Source of the DNA: Alkalicoccobacillus porphyridii
Lineage (GTDB): Bacteria; Bacillota; Bacilli; Bacillales; Bacillaceae_D
DNA: 64,000 nt
Direction of reading: 5' to 3'
NCBI RefSeq assembly: GCF_007293315.1
Contig: NZ_VLXZ01000011.1
Coordinates: 62,001 to 126,000 of the forward strand
The notes below the pieces were generated by a model. It had not been told where the DNA came from and searched no databases. It worked only from the letters and a program-made list of their open reading frames with translations. This document shows, in pieces, positions 51,886 through 60,963 of this stretch (the first letter of the stretch is position 1; each line of letters starts with the position of its first letter). Both the position numbers and the translations under genes were made by a program.

Positions 51886-52803
51886 ATGAAATACGCGCTA
51901 GGCATAGATATTGGTGGAACAAAGATTGCTGCTGGTTTAATTAATCAATCGGGGGAGATCGTAAAACAGGCCGTCATTCCGACAGAGGCCGTGGCAGTAA
52001 CTCCAGAGAAGAAAATAAATCAAGTCATTTCTGAATTAAAAAGCATGATAGAAGATATCAACTCAGATGAATTAATCGGAATCGGAATTGGTGCACCTGG
52101 ACCACTTAATGGAAAAGAAGGGGTCTTAACAGAACCACCAAACCTACGAGCATGGTGGGGAGCGCCCATCAAGCGCTGGTTCAAAGAGTCATTTTCATGC
52201 CCGGTTATTATGGAGAACGATGCAAATGCTGCAGTACTGGCAGAGAAGTGGCTGGGTGCCGGGCAAGGGTGTGAGCATTTTATCTATATGACCATTAGTA
52301 CGGGGATAGGAGCAGGGATCTACAGTCATGGACGATTACTAACGGGTGCCTATGGAAACGCAGGGGAGGTCGGACATATAGTCATTGATCCTGCATATGG
52401 CACTTCTGCATGTGGTCAGAAAGGTACTCTTGAATGGATTGCTTCTGGAACGGCGATTGCAAGACAAGCAACAGCCCTTAAAGGAAAGCCGATGACATCG
52501 CAGGAGGTATTTGAACAAGCAGCAGCTGGTGATCAAGAACTCAAGCAATTAGTAGATAAAGTGTTTGAAAAAATTGGTGTTGGCTGCGTAACACTTATCA
52601 ACTTGTTGGAGCCTGAACGGATTGTCCTTGGAGGTGGAGTAACAAATGTTGGCGAGCCATTATTCTCAGGGGTAAAGGCATATGTAGAGAAATTTGCGAT
52701 TAGTTCAGCTGGTAGGAATACAGAGATTGTTCCTGCTATGCTTCATCAAAATGCCGGTTTGCTTGGGGCGGCCGCTCTTATTTTGCATCAGAATGAAGGA
52801 TAA
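51886..52803 (+). CDS. ROK-family sugar kinase (glucokinase/fructokinase-like)
   Basis: A 305-residue ATP-dependent hexose kinase. The phosphate-binding motif DIGGTK (residues 8-13), sugar-site ENDANAA, GTGIGAG-type STGIGAGIY, and GEVGHIVIDP with the ligand Glu and His are present. The ROK zinc motif (CxCGxxGCxE) is reduced to SACGQKGTLE, keeping only one Cys, so metal binding is probably lost. There is no HTH domain, so it is an enzyme rather than a repressor. ATAAGGAGAG precedes ATG 51886. Confidence 0.87.
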   Translation: MKYALGIDIGGTKIAAGLINQSGEIVKQAVIPTEAVAVTPEKKINQVISELKSMIEDINSDELIGIGIGAPGPLNGKEGVLTEPPNLRAWWGAPIKRWFKESFSCPVIMENDANAAVLAEKWLGAGQGCEHFIYMTISTGIGAGIYSHGRLLTGAYGNAGEVGHIVIDPAYGTSACGQKGTLEWIASGTAIARQATALKGKPMTSQEVFEQAAAGDQELKQLVDKVFEKIGVGCVTLINLLEPERIVLGGGVTNVGEPLFSGVKAYVEKFAISSAGRNTEIVPAMLHQNAGLLGAAALILHQNEG

Positions 52804-52822
52804 ATAGATACGGTGCTGAAAA

Positions 52823-52860
52823 CAAAAGACTTCGAACCCAACATGGTTCGAAGTCTTTTG
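52823..52860. terminator. Bidirectional terminator after the ROK kinase gene
   Basis: CAAAAGACTTCGAACC (52823-52838) pairs with GGTTCGAAGTCTTTTG (52845-52860): 16 bp with a 6-nt loop. It serves both convergent genes. Confidence 0.85.
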
Positions 52861-52876
52861 GCTACACGCTCCACTT

Positions 52877-53200
52877 TTAAGTGGGCATGATGTCCGCTAT
52901 AATTTCCTTTGTTTCGAGTGTGCCTAAATCATAAAGCATTTGGTATACATCTTTTAAATCGTTTTGAGTCTGTACCTTTTCCTGGTCCGCTTTGGTTTCA
53001 TCAAAGGGTCTTTGAAGAATTTGCTGCTGTTCAAAATCCTCTGATTTCACTCGTTCTAGCAAGGAGGCTAATTGATCCTTTTCCTTTTCGGTAGCATAAA
53101 TTTGATATTGGATCGTATTGTCCGGCGTTTTTGTTTTGCTAATAGCCATAAGAGCCATATCTAATGTGACATAATATGATTCGCGTTTAAAGGTAGACAT
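52877..53200 (-). CDS. Hypothetical protein, 107 aa
   Basis: A small soluble protein (STFKRESYYVTLDMALMAIS at the start) with a Gln/Glu/Asp-rich helical C-terminal half. I do not recognise a family. ATG 53200 is chosen because AAAGGAGAAG precedes it; the longer open frame would extend into the upstream gene without a ribosome site. It lies 58 nt downstream of the Gfo/Idh gene on the same strand, so it may be co-transcribed. Confidence 0.65.
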   Translation of the reverse strand: MSTFKRESYYVTLDMALMAISKTKTPDNTIQYQIYATEKEKDQLASLLERVKSEDFEQQQILQRPFDETKADQEKVQTQNDLKDVYQMLYDLGTLETKEIIADIMPT

Positions 53201-53258
53201 ACATCTTCTCCTTTTTTGAGTAGTGTGTATCTCATACCCTATTTCTAAAAAGTTACAC

Positions 53259-54248
53259 TCAGGAGTCGCTAGGAAAAACCAGCCCAATTTGGCGGCGAGC
53301 TTCATCGAGTACTTGTAGCGTTAAGGCAGTGTTTTTATGACTATTAAGAGTTGACTCATTTTTCCCTTCTTGAATCAGCTTTGCAAATTCAACAGCTTCA
53401 TAATACATAGGGTTAGTATGTTGTGGCTCTGAGAGTAATGTTTCACTTTTAGCTGTACGATCATAGAAGGTCAGCTTCTCAAAGTTATTCCAGTTTTGAA
53501 TCACAACATTACCATGCTCTCCTTGGATTTCTGATGGGAGCATTGAATCCGTAATCTTAGAGTGGTTAATGATGATTTGGGAGTCCTCGTACTTAAGCAA
53601 AAGACTTCCTGAACCATCAACCCCAGACTCTAAAAGGTGTCCTTGCGCCTTCACTTCACGTGGTCGACCAAATAGAGCAATGATTGGGTAAATTCCATAT
53701 ACACCAATATCCATTAAAGAACCGTTTGATAATTCAGGGTTAAACGCATTTAACACGTTTCCTTCCTTATATGCGTCATAACGCGATGAATATTGACAGT
53801 AGTTTGCAAACCCTGAGCGTACAGGGCCAAGCTTATGTAGATGTTCTTTTAGAAGGATGAAGTTTGGAAGCTGTGTTGTTTTCATTGCTTCCATTAAAAC
53901 CACCTGATTGTCATAAGCAGCCGAAGTCATTCGTGCCCATTCTTTATCATTTGAAGCAGCAGGCTTTTCAACTAAAACGTGTTTACCTCCTTTAAGCATT
54001 TGTTCAGCCTGATCAGCGTGGAAGGAAGTTGGGCTTGCAATATATACCGCATCGACATGAGGGCTTGAAGCAAGCTCTTCTAGTGACGTATACGTATATA
54101 AATCCCCATACTTAGAAGCAAATTCGACCGCGCGCTCTTTTGTTCTAGAATAAACAGCCGTAAGCTCGTACTCTGTAAGCTCCGACATGGCATCAATAAA
54201 GCGTTCTGTTATAAAGTTTGTTCCAATTACAGCTATACGAATAACCAC
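53259..54248 (-). CDS. Gfo/Idh/MocA-family oxidoreductase
   Basis: A 329-residue NAD(P)-dependent dehydrogenase: IAVIGTNFITERFIDAM at the start (the usual third Gly of GxGxxG is Asn), VLVEKPAAS (about residue 94), and SLMDIGVYGIYPIIALFG. It resembles the 11390-12388 protein more than the pair at 35565-38695. The start is GTG 54248 after AGGAGG. The substrate is unknown. Confidence 0.83.
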   Translation of the reverse strand: MVIRIAVIGTNFITERFIDAMSELTEYELTAVYSRTKERAVEFASKYGDLYTYTSLEELASSPHVDAVYIASPTSFHADQAEQMLKGGKHVLVEKPAASNDKEWARMTSAAYDNQVVLMEAMKTTQLPNFILLKEHLHKLGPVRSGFANYCQYSSRYDAYKEGNVLNAFNPELSNGSLMDIGVYGIYPIIALFGRPREVKAQGHLLESGVDGSGSLLLKYEDSQIIINHSKITDSMLPSEIQGEHGNVVIQNWNNFEKLTFYDRTAKSETLLSEPQHTNPMYYEAVEFAKLIQEGKNESTLNSHKNTALTLQVLDEARRQIGLVFPSDS

Positions 54249-54422
54249 AATTTTAACCTCCTAAATAAGTATCTTGCTCAATCGTACCATGCTTTATGGT
54301 ATACTGCATCTAACATTATCTAGGTACTTTTTTACTAATAAGGGTTTTCAATTTGCTTGGAAAAAGATAAAGTGAGTCTTGATAACTAGTGATAAATGAC
54401 TAGGCAAGCTAGGAGGATATAT

Positions 54423-55295
54423 ATGTCGTCAGTATCAACTACAAAACTTAAAAAGATTGAAATTAGGTCATTTACTGATTTTGATGAAGTAGCTACCCAA
54501 GTATTAGTACTACTTAGTCACCATCTGAGCGTAAATACGTTGTTTATTGCCAGAAACGATTTGATTACAAATGAGATTGCAAAGGTCATTAACAAAGATC
54601 GACTCTTACTGCAAGAGGGCCAAGAGGTTGAATATAACGAGACTTTTTGTCGGTTAAGTGTAGATCATGGCAGTCAGGTGCTGGTCATACCAAGAATAAG
54701 CAAGGATAGTTTGGCTAGGGATTTACAGGCTGCTGAGAGCTTTGGCAACGGAAGCTTTATTGGGGTTCCTATTTATAATGCTTGTGGGCAAGTATATGGA
54801 ACAATTTGTGGAATTGATGATCAAGAGGTTGAATTCTCCGATAATGATATTGAACTAATTGGAACGATGGCCTCACTATTAAGTCATGTGCTTGAGTTAA
54901 ATAATGCCTATCGTCAAGTCACAGACCTAGCTGCTCCGCTTGTACCCATTGCTGATGGGATAGGGGTTCTTCCAGTTGTTGGAGATATGACCTTGAAACG
55001 GATGGAAACCATTGCAGACACTGTGATGCTTAAGTGCAGTCAACTAGAACTACATTATTTATTAATTGATGTATCAGGCATCTTAAGAATTGATGAAGCA
55101 ATAGGAGATCAATTTCTTCAAATCAACGAAATGCTTCGATTAATAGGAGTCACGCCCTTTTTCACCGGGATACGTCCAGATCTCGCTATGAAGATGAATC
55201 AATTAAGCAAAAGTATGACCAAGCTTAAGACATTTGGGACCATGGCTCAGGCCTTAGCTAGTATTGGCTTCACTGCCCCCAATTTTAATGCATAA
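54423..55295 (+). CDS. GAF-STAS protein (RsbR-like stressosome or anti-sigma-antagonist protein)
   Basis: A 290-residue cytoplasmic protein: an N-terminal GAF sensor domain (about 15-160) and a C-terminal STAS domain (about 170-285) joined by a helix (ELNNAYRQVTDLAAPLVPIADGIGVLPVVGDM). That junction is typical of RsbR proteins. Ser218 in IDVSGI and the Thr in FTGIRPDLA match the two phosphorylation sites of RsbR (Thr in B. subtilis RsbRA). It probably senses a small molecule and feeds the sigma-B stressosome; no RsbS or RsbT gene is nearby. ATG 54423 follows AGGAGG. Confidence 0.82.
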   Translation: MSSVSTTKLKKIEIRSFTDFDEVATQVLVLLSHHLSVNTLFIARNDLITNEIAKVINKDRLLLQEGQEVEYNETFCRLSVDHGSQVLVIPRISKDSLARDLQAAESFGNGSFIGVPIYNACGQVYGTICGIDDQEVEFSDNDIELIGTMASLLSHVLELNNAYRQVTDLAAPLVPIADGIGVLPVVGDMTLKRMETIADTVMLKCSQLELHYLLIDVSGILRIDEAIGDQFLQINEMLRLIGVTPFFTGIRPDLAMKMNQLSKSMTKLKTFGTMAQALASIGFTAPNFNA

Positions 55296-55315
55296 TAAGT
55301 AAACATCTTATAAAA

Positions 55316-55369
55316 GAAAAAAAGCTTATCAATAGCCTCGTATCAGGGGGGAACTGACAAGCTTTTTTT
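55316..55369 (+). terminator. Terminator after the GAF-STAS gene
   Basis: AAAAAAGCTT (from 55318) pairs with AAGCTTTTTTT (to 55369) around a long loop, ending in a T-run. Confidence 0.7.
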
Positions 55370-55370
55370 G

Positions 55371-55825
55371 TTTTCTAAAAGAAACACAGATTTGACACAT
55401 ATAATCCTACCTCCGTTCACATACAATAAATGCTGTTAACTTTAGTTAAGTTTCGACCGCTAGATTCATTCAATGACTAAACGCCTTATGCGGCATAGCT
55501 TAGGTAGTAAGCGGATGCAAGAACTACATTTGAGTTTAACGTAATCTTATTTATTTTTACATAATCGTAACTTTTGAGCACTCTATATCGTATACTTCTT
55601 AACAGTATCATTACATCAGTAGCGGATCAACGAGAGCTCTAGCTTAAAAAAATAGGTTTTGTTTACATTCAGTTTTTGATATAATCACTCTTTGGACACT
55701 GTCTACATTGTTTCAACTCTTTTTTTTGTGGAATAGATTGTTGATGTTCAAAATTTAAAATAGCGATAGATAGATAGAAATATTACGCTAATTTCTTGAA
55801 ACGGAAGAGAGGAGCACCACACACT
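55371..55825 (+). other. Long upstream region of ltaS
   Basis: 455 nt with no gene. TATAAT at 55680-55685, with TTTTGT/TTGTTT about 16-17 nt upstream, is the best promoter candidate. That gives a 5' UTR of about 135 nt. Repeated GATAGATAGA occurs at about 55766-55777. No known riboswitch or extracytoplasmic-sigma promoter (TGAAAC/CGT) was recognised. Confidence 0.35.
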
Positions 55826-57718
55826 ATGGATAAGGTAAAAACTGCGATAAGCCGGCTTAAGCTTTATTGGTTGGCTGTTCTATTTCTAACAATAAAATCG
55901 TACATTCTTTATAAGGTTGGATTTAATATATCATCGGATAATATGCTGCAGGAGTTTATTCTCATCATTAACCCACTAAGCTCAGCAGTATTGTTTTTTG
56001 CGATTGCGTTACTGTTTAAAAACCGTCTTAGGAATGTCATGATTGTGGCGTTTAGTTTTCTTGCAACATTAGTTCTGTATTTCAATTTGCTTTACTACCG
56101 TTTTTTCACGGACTTTTTGACGTTCCCGGTATTGTTCCAAACAAGCAACCTCAATGATATTGGATCAAGTATTGTGGAATTAACACATTTTGCGGATCTT
56201 TTTCTATTTGTAGACATTGCTCTGCTTACATTCTTAATTGTTGCTAAGAAGATTCCGGCTGTACCTCGTTTAAAGAGAGAGCCTATCATTCTAGTATCAT
56301 TAGCTGTTGTTTTATTTCTGGCAAACCTATCTATTGCCCAGGCAGAACGCCCGCAACTGTTGTCAAGATCCTTTGATCGTGAGTTACTAGTGAAGAACAT
56401 TGGGATCCTAAATTACCATGTCTACGATGGATACATCCAATCTCAATCAAGAGCTCAAAGAGTATTTGCAGATAGCTCAGATATCGTAGAAGTTAAAAAT
56501 TATTCACAAGCGGGTCACAAGGACCCTGATCCAGAATTGTTTGGTATCGCTGAAGATAAAAACGTTGTGATGATCTCACTTGAATCACTACAATCATTTG
56601 TGATCAATAACACGGTGAATGGAGAAGAAGTCACTCCATTCTTAAATGAATTAATTGAGGATAGCTATTACTTTGAGAACTTCTACCATCAGACAGCTCA
56701 GGGAAAAACATCTGATTCAGAGTTCATAGTAGATAACTCTATGTTTGGTCGTGCCAGTGGTTCTGTATTCTTCACGCACGGAGGCAACGACTATAATGCG
56801 TTACCTGAGATCCTAAGTAATGAAGGGATGCATACGTCTGTCATGCATGCCAATAACAAAAGCTTCTGGAACCGAGATATTATGTATCAATCTCTTGGAT
56901 ATGACCAATTTTTTGATGTAGATAGCTATGAGGTAACCGAGGAGAACTCTGTTGGTTGGGGATTGAAGGATGTAGATTTCTTTGAACAATCTATTGAGCT
57001 ACTTCAGTCGCAGCCTGAACCGTATTTGACTAAATTTATTACGTTAACCAACCACTTCCCATTTGAGCTTGATGAAGAAGACAGAATGGTAGATGAATTC
57101 GATTCAAACAGTGGAACGTTAAACCGCTACTTCCCGACCGTTCGTTACATGGATCACGCTGTTGAGAGATTCTTTGACGAAATGAAGGAAGCTGGAATGT
57201 ATGAAGATACTGTATTTATCCTCTATGGTGACCATTATGGTATCTCAGAAAATCATAACAGAGCGATGAGCATGTACTTGGATAAAGAAGAAATTACACC
57301 GTTTGATACGGTACAGTTACAACGAGTGCCGATGATTGTTCACATTCCTGGACATGATAAGAGCGAGACCATTAGCACTGTTGGTGGACAGATTGATGTG
57401 AAACCAACCTTGATGCACCTTTTAGGGTATAGCACGCGTAATGACATCCAGTTTGGTACAGATTTATTTGCACCAGAAAATGAATCAATGGCTGTTCTAC
57501 GGAACGGTAGTGTCATCACAGATGATATTGTTTATACAAACAATACATGCTATGACAAAGAAGGCGAAGAGATCGAGATGGAAACATGTGAACCATTTGT
57601 AGAAAAGGGAATGAACGATCTTGAACATTCTGATCGGATCATCTATGGAGATTTATTAAGATTCTTTGACTCTCAGGAAGAGATGAACTTAAATCCCGAA
57701 GACGAAGACACTGAATAG
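55826..57718 (+). CDS. ltaS: Lipoteichoic acid synthase, LtaS type
   Basis: Membrane enzyme that polymerises glycerol-phosphate from phosphatidylglycerol onto the lipid anchor; 630 aa. Five membrane helices (about 10-175) are followed by an extracellular sulfatase-fold domain. The ligand Glu253 is in MISLESLQSF, the catalytic Thr295 in AQGKTSDSEF, and a metal-site DH in LYGDHYG. The acidic extracellular domain fits an alkaliphile. I choose ATG 55826 (11 nt after AGAGGAG) over TTG 55796. It ends at a strong bidirectional terminator. Confidence 0.93.
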   Translation: MDKVKTAISRLKLYWLAVLFLTIKSYILYKVGFNISSDNMLQEFILIINPLSSAVLFFAIALLFKNRLRNVMIVAFSFLATLVLYFNLLYYRFFTDFLTFPVLFQTSNLNDIGSSIVELTHFADLFLFVDIALLTFLIVAKKIPAVPRLKREPIILVSLAVVLFLANLSIAQAERPQLLSRSFDRELLVKNIGILNYHVYDGYIQSQSRAQRVFADSSDIVEVKNYSQAGHKDPDPELFGIAEDKNVVMISLESLQSFVINNTVNGEEVTPFLNELIEDSYYFENFYHQTAQGKTSDSEFIVDNSMFGRASGSVFFTHGGNDYNALPEILSNEGMHTSVMHANNKSFWNRDIMYQSLGYDQFFDVDSYEVTEENSVGWGLKDVDFFEQSIELLQSQPEPYLTKFITLTNHFPFELDEEDRMVDEFDSNSGTLNRYFPTVRYMDHAVERFFDEMKEAGMYEDTVFILYGDHYGISENHNRAMSMYLDKEEITPFDTVQLQRVPMIVHIPGHDKSETISTVGGQIDVKPTLMHLLGYSTRNDIQFGTDLFAPENESMAVLRNGSVITDDIVYTNNTCYDKEGEEIEMETCEPFVEKGMNDLEHSDRIIYGDLLRFFDSQEEMNLNPEDEDTE

Positions 57719-57727
57719 AACAATACA

Positions 57728-57768
57728 AAAAAAGCACAGTAGCGGGGAAACCCGCACTGTGCTTTTTC
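57728..57768. terminator. Bidirectional terminator after ltaS
   Basis: AAAAAGCACAGT pairs with ACTGTGCTTTTT, and an inner CGGG/CCCG stem extends it. It serves ltaS and the convergent channel-like gene. Confidence 0.88.
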
Positions 57769-57774
57769 ATGTGT

Positions 57775-59010
57775 TTATTCAAGTGGATCGTCTTTCTTTT
57801 CAAGCTTCGTTTCAAACTTGGCAAGCTGTCTTTTTGCGAAATCTCTGCCACCAATTCCAAAAGAAATGGCAAATGCAATAGCCAGACTTCCAAGAATAAG
57901 AAGGAATGCGATGTTAACTATGGATGATGCAAATCCTAATTGATCTAATGTCATGAAGACAGCAAAAAGGATAATAACATACTTAATGATATTGGCCGAG
58001 AATGAGCTGCCCGTATATCTAGTAATCACTTGTTGAAGGATGTTGGCTATAGCTAAGCCTAGACCCAGAATCAGTAGTGCACTTACTAGCATTGGCAGGT
58101 AAATGATAATCGCATTACCAATTTGGTTCAGAACATTTAATTGCAATACGTTTAAAGCTTCTACTGTAAAGAACAGTAGGATTAACACCTTTACGACTTG
58201 CCCAATGATCTCTGATAAGTTAAAGCGCGGTACGCCTGTTGCTGTTTTAAATCCTAAGTAGCCATAGATCGAATTAATTCCAGTACGATTAAGTAAGCTT
58301 GTGAGCAAACCGGAAATAAAACGAGCAAGATAGTAACCAACAATGATAAGGACAATGGCTACAAATAGATTTGGAATAACCAGAAGAACATTGTCTAGAA
58401 CAGATATGATTGGCTGAGAAATCATCTGAATATTTAATGCTTCAAGGGCAATTGTGATAACAGGAACCAATATAACAAATAATACGATATTTGCTAGAAC
58501 CGTTGACAAGGTCTCCTTAGGAGGCTGCTCTTCTTCTCTTACATAGATTCTATTGAAGAAACGATCAATGTTTAAACTGTTTAACAAATTGAAGACGAGA
58601 TTGCGAATAAACCGAGCAATGATAATACCAACTGTTAAAATGATAGCCGCTGCCAATAGATTTGGTAAAAAGTCTAATAGCTTCTGCATCATGCTGGCTA
58701 TTGGCTGTGAGACAGAGTTCATATTCAAGGCATCTAGAATGCTTGGAATAAAAAGAATAAAGACAAGATAATAGGCTATTTTCGCCAATGATTGCAGGGC
58801 TTCTATTCCTTTTTCTTCAGTAGGGACGACCCGGCCTTTAGATAAGAGCCTTTGAAAGCCAACTTTTTTAAGACCTTTCTCTAATATTCCTTTTACTATC
58901 GTTGCTACACCAAAGGCTAGCAGTAAGAGGAGAAGGGCATAGATTAGATTGGGGATGGAGGAAAATAACTGGTCAAACATGTTACGGAACGAATTTGCTG
59001 CTTCATTCAT
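57775..59010 (-). CDS. MscS-related multi-TM protein with repeated conserved TM helices
   Basis: A 411-residue membrane protein with about ten or eleven helices. The repeats FLPNLLAAAIILTVGIIIARFIRNLVFNLL, VIPNLFVAIVLIIVGYYLARFISGLL and YLPMLVSALLILGLGLAIANIL are the conserved TM-helix unit of mechanosensitive-channel relatives. It ends with FAISFGIGGRDFAKRQL, like the MscS TM3 pore region, but lacks the large beta/alpha cytoplasmic domain. ATG 59010 is preferred since AAGGAG is 9 nt away; ATG 59019 abuts it. Gating in osmotic stress is inferred. Confidence 0.8.
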   Translation of the reverse strand: MNEAANSFRNMFDQLFSSIPNLIYALLLLLLAFGVATIVKGILEKGLKKVGFQRLLSKGRVVPTEEKGIEALQSLAKIAYYLVFILFIPSILDALNMNSVSQPIASMMQKLLDFLPNLLAAAIILTVGIIIARFIRNLVFNLLNSLNIDRFFNRIYVREEEQPPKETLSTVLANIVLFVILVPVITIALEALNIQMISQPIISVLDNVLLVIPNLFVAIVLIIVGYYLARFISGLLTSLLNRTGINSIYGYLGFKTATGVPRFNLSEIIGQVVKVLILLFFTVEALNVLQLNVLNQIGNAIIIYLPMLVSALLILGLGLAIANILQQVITRYTGSSFSANIIKYVIILFAVFMTLDQLGFASSIVNIAFLLILGSLAIAFAISFGIGGRDFAKRQLAKFETKLEKKDDPLE

Positions 59011-59120
59011 AAGAAACATCTCCTTAATAAATAGTTTACATAGCCTTCATTCCTTTAAAGTAGGTCAGTTAAACGTCTCTTTGTGAAAAGATCTCAATTG
59101 TTACTTAGTTGTAAACAACC

Positions 59121-59161
59121 AAAAAAGAGCTGCGTCCCACACATGGACTTAGCTCTTTTTT
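59121..59161. terminator. Terminator after the stress SDR gene
   Basis: AAAAAAGAGCT pairs with AGCTCTTTTTT, with an inner GTCC/GGAC stem; on the - strand it is followed by a U-run. It is 21 nt from the SDR stop. Confidence 0.85.
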
Positions 59162-59182
59162 AATCAAAAATATCTTATTCGC

Positions 59183-60073
59183 TTACCCGTTAATGACACT
59201 ACCACCGTTCACATGCATCATTTGACCAGACACATAGGTAGAATCATTTGAAGCTAAATAAACGTAAGCAGGTGCTAATTCAGACGGTTGCCCAGCTCGT
59301 TTCATAGGCGATTGATCTCCAAATTCAGCGACATCTTCTCCTGGGAAGGAGGCAGGGATAAGAGGCGTCCAAATTGGACCAGGGGCCACTCCATTTACGC
59401 GAATGCCCTTTTCCACAAGATTTGTCGCTAGAGATCTTGTTAACGAGACAATGGCTCCTTTTGTTGCAGCATAGTCCATTAAGACAGGGTTACCTTTATA
59501 AGCAACGATGGAAGCCGAATTAATGATAGAGCTGCCCTCCTTTAGATGAGGAATAGCTGCCTGAATGAAATAAAAATAGGAATAGATATTTGTTTGGAAG
59601 GTCCGGTGTAGCTGGGAAGCAGAGATATCCTCAATATTTTTTTGATAGTGTTGCTCGGCAGCATTATTTACAAGAACATCAATCGTCCCATATGCCTCAA
59701 TGGTTTTGTTTACCGCATCCGTACAAAAGACTTGGTCGCCTACATCTCCGCTTAAAACCATACAAGAGGCACCCTTCTCTTCAACGAGTTGTTTGGTCTT
59801 TTCAGCATCACTGTGCTCATTTAAATAGACGATACTAACATTTGCCCCTTCTTTTGCATAAGCAATCGCTACAGCTCGTCCAATTCCACTATCTCCACCA
59901 GTTATGAGAGCTGTTTTACCTTTCAGCTTACCACTCCCACTGTAGCTTGGGTCGTCATACATTGGTTCAGGCTTCATATCACTCTCAATGCCAGGTTGAA
60001 CAGATTGTGTTTGTGCAGGTTTATCCTTCATTTGTTTTTGCTTTTGTTGTAAATATTCATTCATTGTCAACAT
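59183..60073 (-). CDS. Short-chain dehydrogenase with N-terminal extension (YhdF/YhxC-like stress SDR)
   Basis: A 296-residue NAD(P)-dependent oxidoreductase. A Gln/Lys-rich extension of about 45 residues (QQKQKQMKDKPAQTQ) precedes the Rossmann motif TGGDSGIGRAV, NNAA, the active Ser in NSASIVAYKG and Tyr-x3-Lys in YAATKG. This N-extended subgroup (YhdF, YhxC, YdaD of B. subtilis) belongs largely to the sigma-B general stress regulon. I choose ATG 60073 after AGAGGAG; GTG 60079 is possible. A sigma-B-like promoter lies upstream at 60105-60129. Confidence 0.88.
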   Translation of the reverse strand: MLTMNEYLQQKQKQMKDKPAQTQSVQPGIESDMKPEPMYDDPSYSGSGKLKGKTALITGGDSGIGRAVAIAYAKEGANVSIVYLNEHSDAEKTKQLVEEKGASCMVLSGDVGDQVFCTDAVNKTIEAYGTIDVLVNNAAEQHYQKNIEDISASQLHRTFQTNIYSYFYFIQAAIPHLKEGSSIINSASIVAYKGNPVLMDYAATKGAIVSLTRSLATNLVEKGIRVNGVAPGPIWTPLIPASFPGEDVAEFGDQSPMKRAGQPSELAPAYVYLASNDSTYVSGQMMHVNGGSVING

Positions 60074-60104
60074 GCCCACTCCTCTCTTACGTTACTATTA
60101 TTTG

Positions 60105-60129
60105 TTACCTATTTTGTAGAGAAGTAAAC
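60105..60129 (-). promoter_or_regulatory. Sigma-B-like promoter of the stress SDR
   Basis: On the - strand GTTTAC (60129-60124) and AGGTAA (60110-60105) are separated by 13 nt. The sigma-B consensus is GTTTAA-N12-14-GGGTAT; each box differs by one or two bases. It lies about 32 nt before the SDR start. Confidence 0.55.
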
Positions 60130-60144
60130 ATTTGTCTGGGGAAA

Positions 60145-60895
60145 AGAAGGGGGCGGGCAATAGCAAGAGAGATGTGTATGATAGCAAGGTGGATTGATGT
60201 ATTAGCAAGAAGCGGAGGGCAGTAGCAAGAGAGATGAACGTAATAGCAAGGTGGACTGATGTTTTAGCAAGAAGCGGAGGGCAGTAGCAAGAGAGATGAA
60301 CGTAATAGCAAGGTGGATTGATGTATTAGCAAGAAGCGGAGGGCAGTAGCAAGAGAGATGAACGTAATAGCAAGGTGGATTGATGTATTAGCGAGAAGAG
60401 GCGAGCGATACCAAGAGAGATGAGCATGATAGCAAGGTGGATTGATGTATCAGCAAGAAGCGGAGGGCAGTAGCAAGAAGAACGATCGTAATACCAAGAA
60501 AGATCATGATTTAGCAAGAAGGAGATGGCGTTACCAAGGGAGATAACTGTAATACCAAGACCGATCTTAATTTAGCAAGAAGAGGCGAGCGATACCAAGA
60601 GAGATGAGCATGATACCAAGGCCGGTTGATGTATTAGCAAGAAGCGGATGCCGATAGCAAGAGAGATGAACGTAATAGCAAGGCGGCTTGATGTATTAGC
60701 AAGAAGAGGCGAGCGATACCAAGAGAGATGAGCATGATAGCAAGGTGGATTGATGTATTAGCAAGAAGCGGATGCCGATACCAAGAAAGATGAGCATGAT
60801 ACCAAGCTGGATCCTATTTTTAGCAAAAACAAAGCCCCTCCAACAAGAAGGGAGGCTCATCATCAAGAACAAAAGGCTTTTACCAAGAAACCAAA
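60145..60895 (+). repeat. Phased tandem array 5 (62-nt units)
   Basis: About eleven units of AGCAAGAAGCGGAGGGCAGT, AGCAAGAGAGATGAACGTAA and AGCAAGGTGGATTGATGTAT. Unit starts at 60204, 60266, 60328, 60390, 60452, 60513, 60574, 60636, 60698, 60760 and 60822 are 61-62 nt apart, with cores 20, 21 and 21 nt apart. It differs from the other arrays in using mostly AGCAAG cores and in lying between two - strand genes: 5' of the SDR and 3' of the anti-sigma gene. It is therefore antisense to both. Confidence 0.95.
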
Positions 60896-60912
60896 CGTGC
60901 CTTCGCGACCAC

Positions 60913-60960
60913 AAAAAAGAAACGGACAGTTAGGTGCTATACCTAATGCCCGTTTCTTGA
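60913..60960. terminator. Terminator of the sigma/anti-sigma operon
   Basis: AAGAAACGG..TTAGGT pairs with ACCTAA..CCGTTTCTT around a GCTAT loop. On the - strand it runs into TTTTTTGTGG. It separates the operon from array 5. Confidence 0.8.
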
Positions 60961-60963
60961 TTA

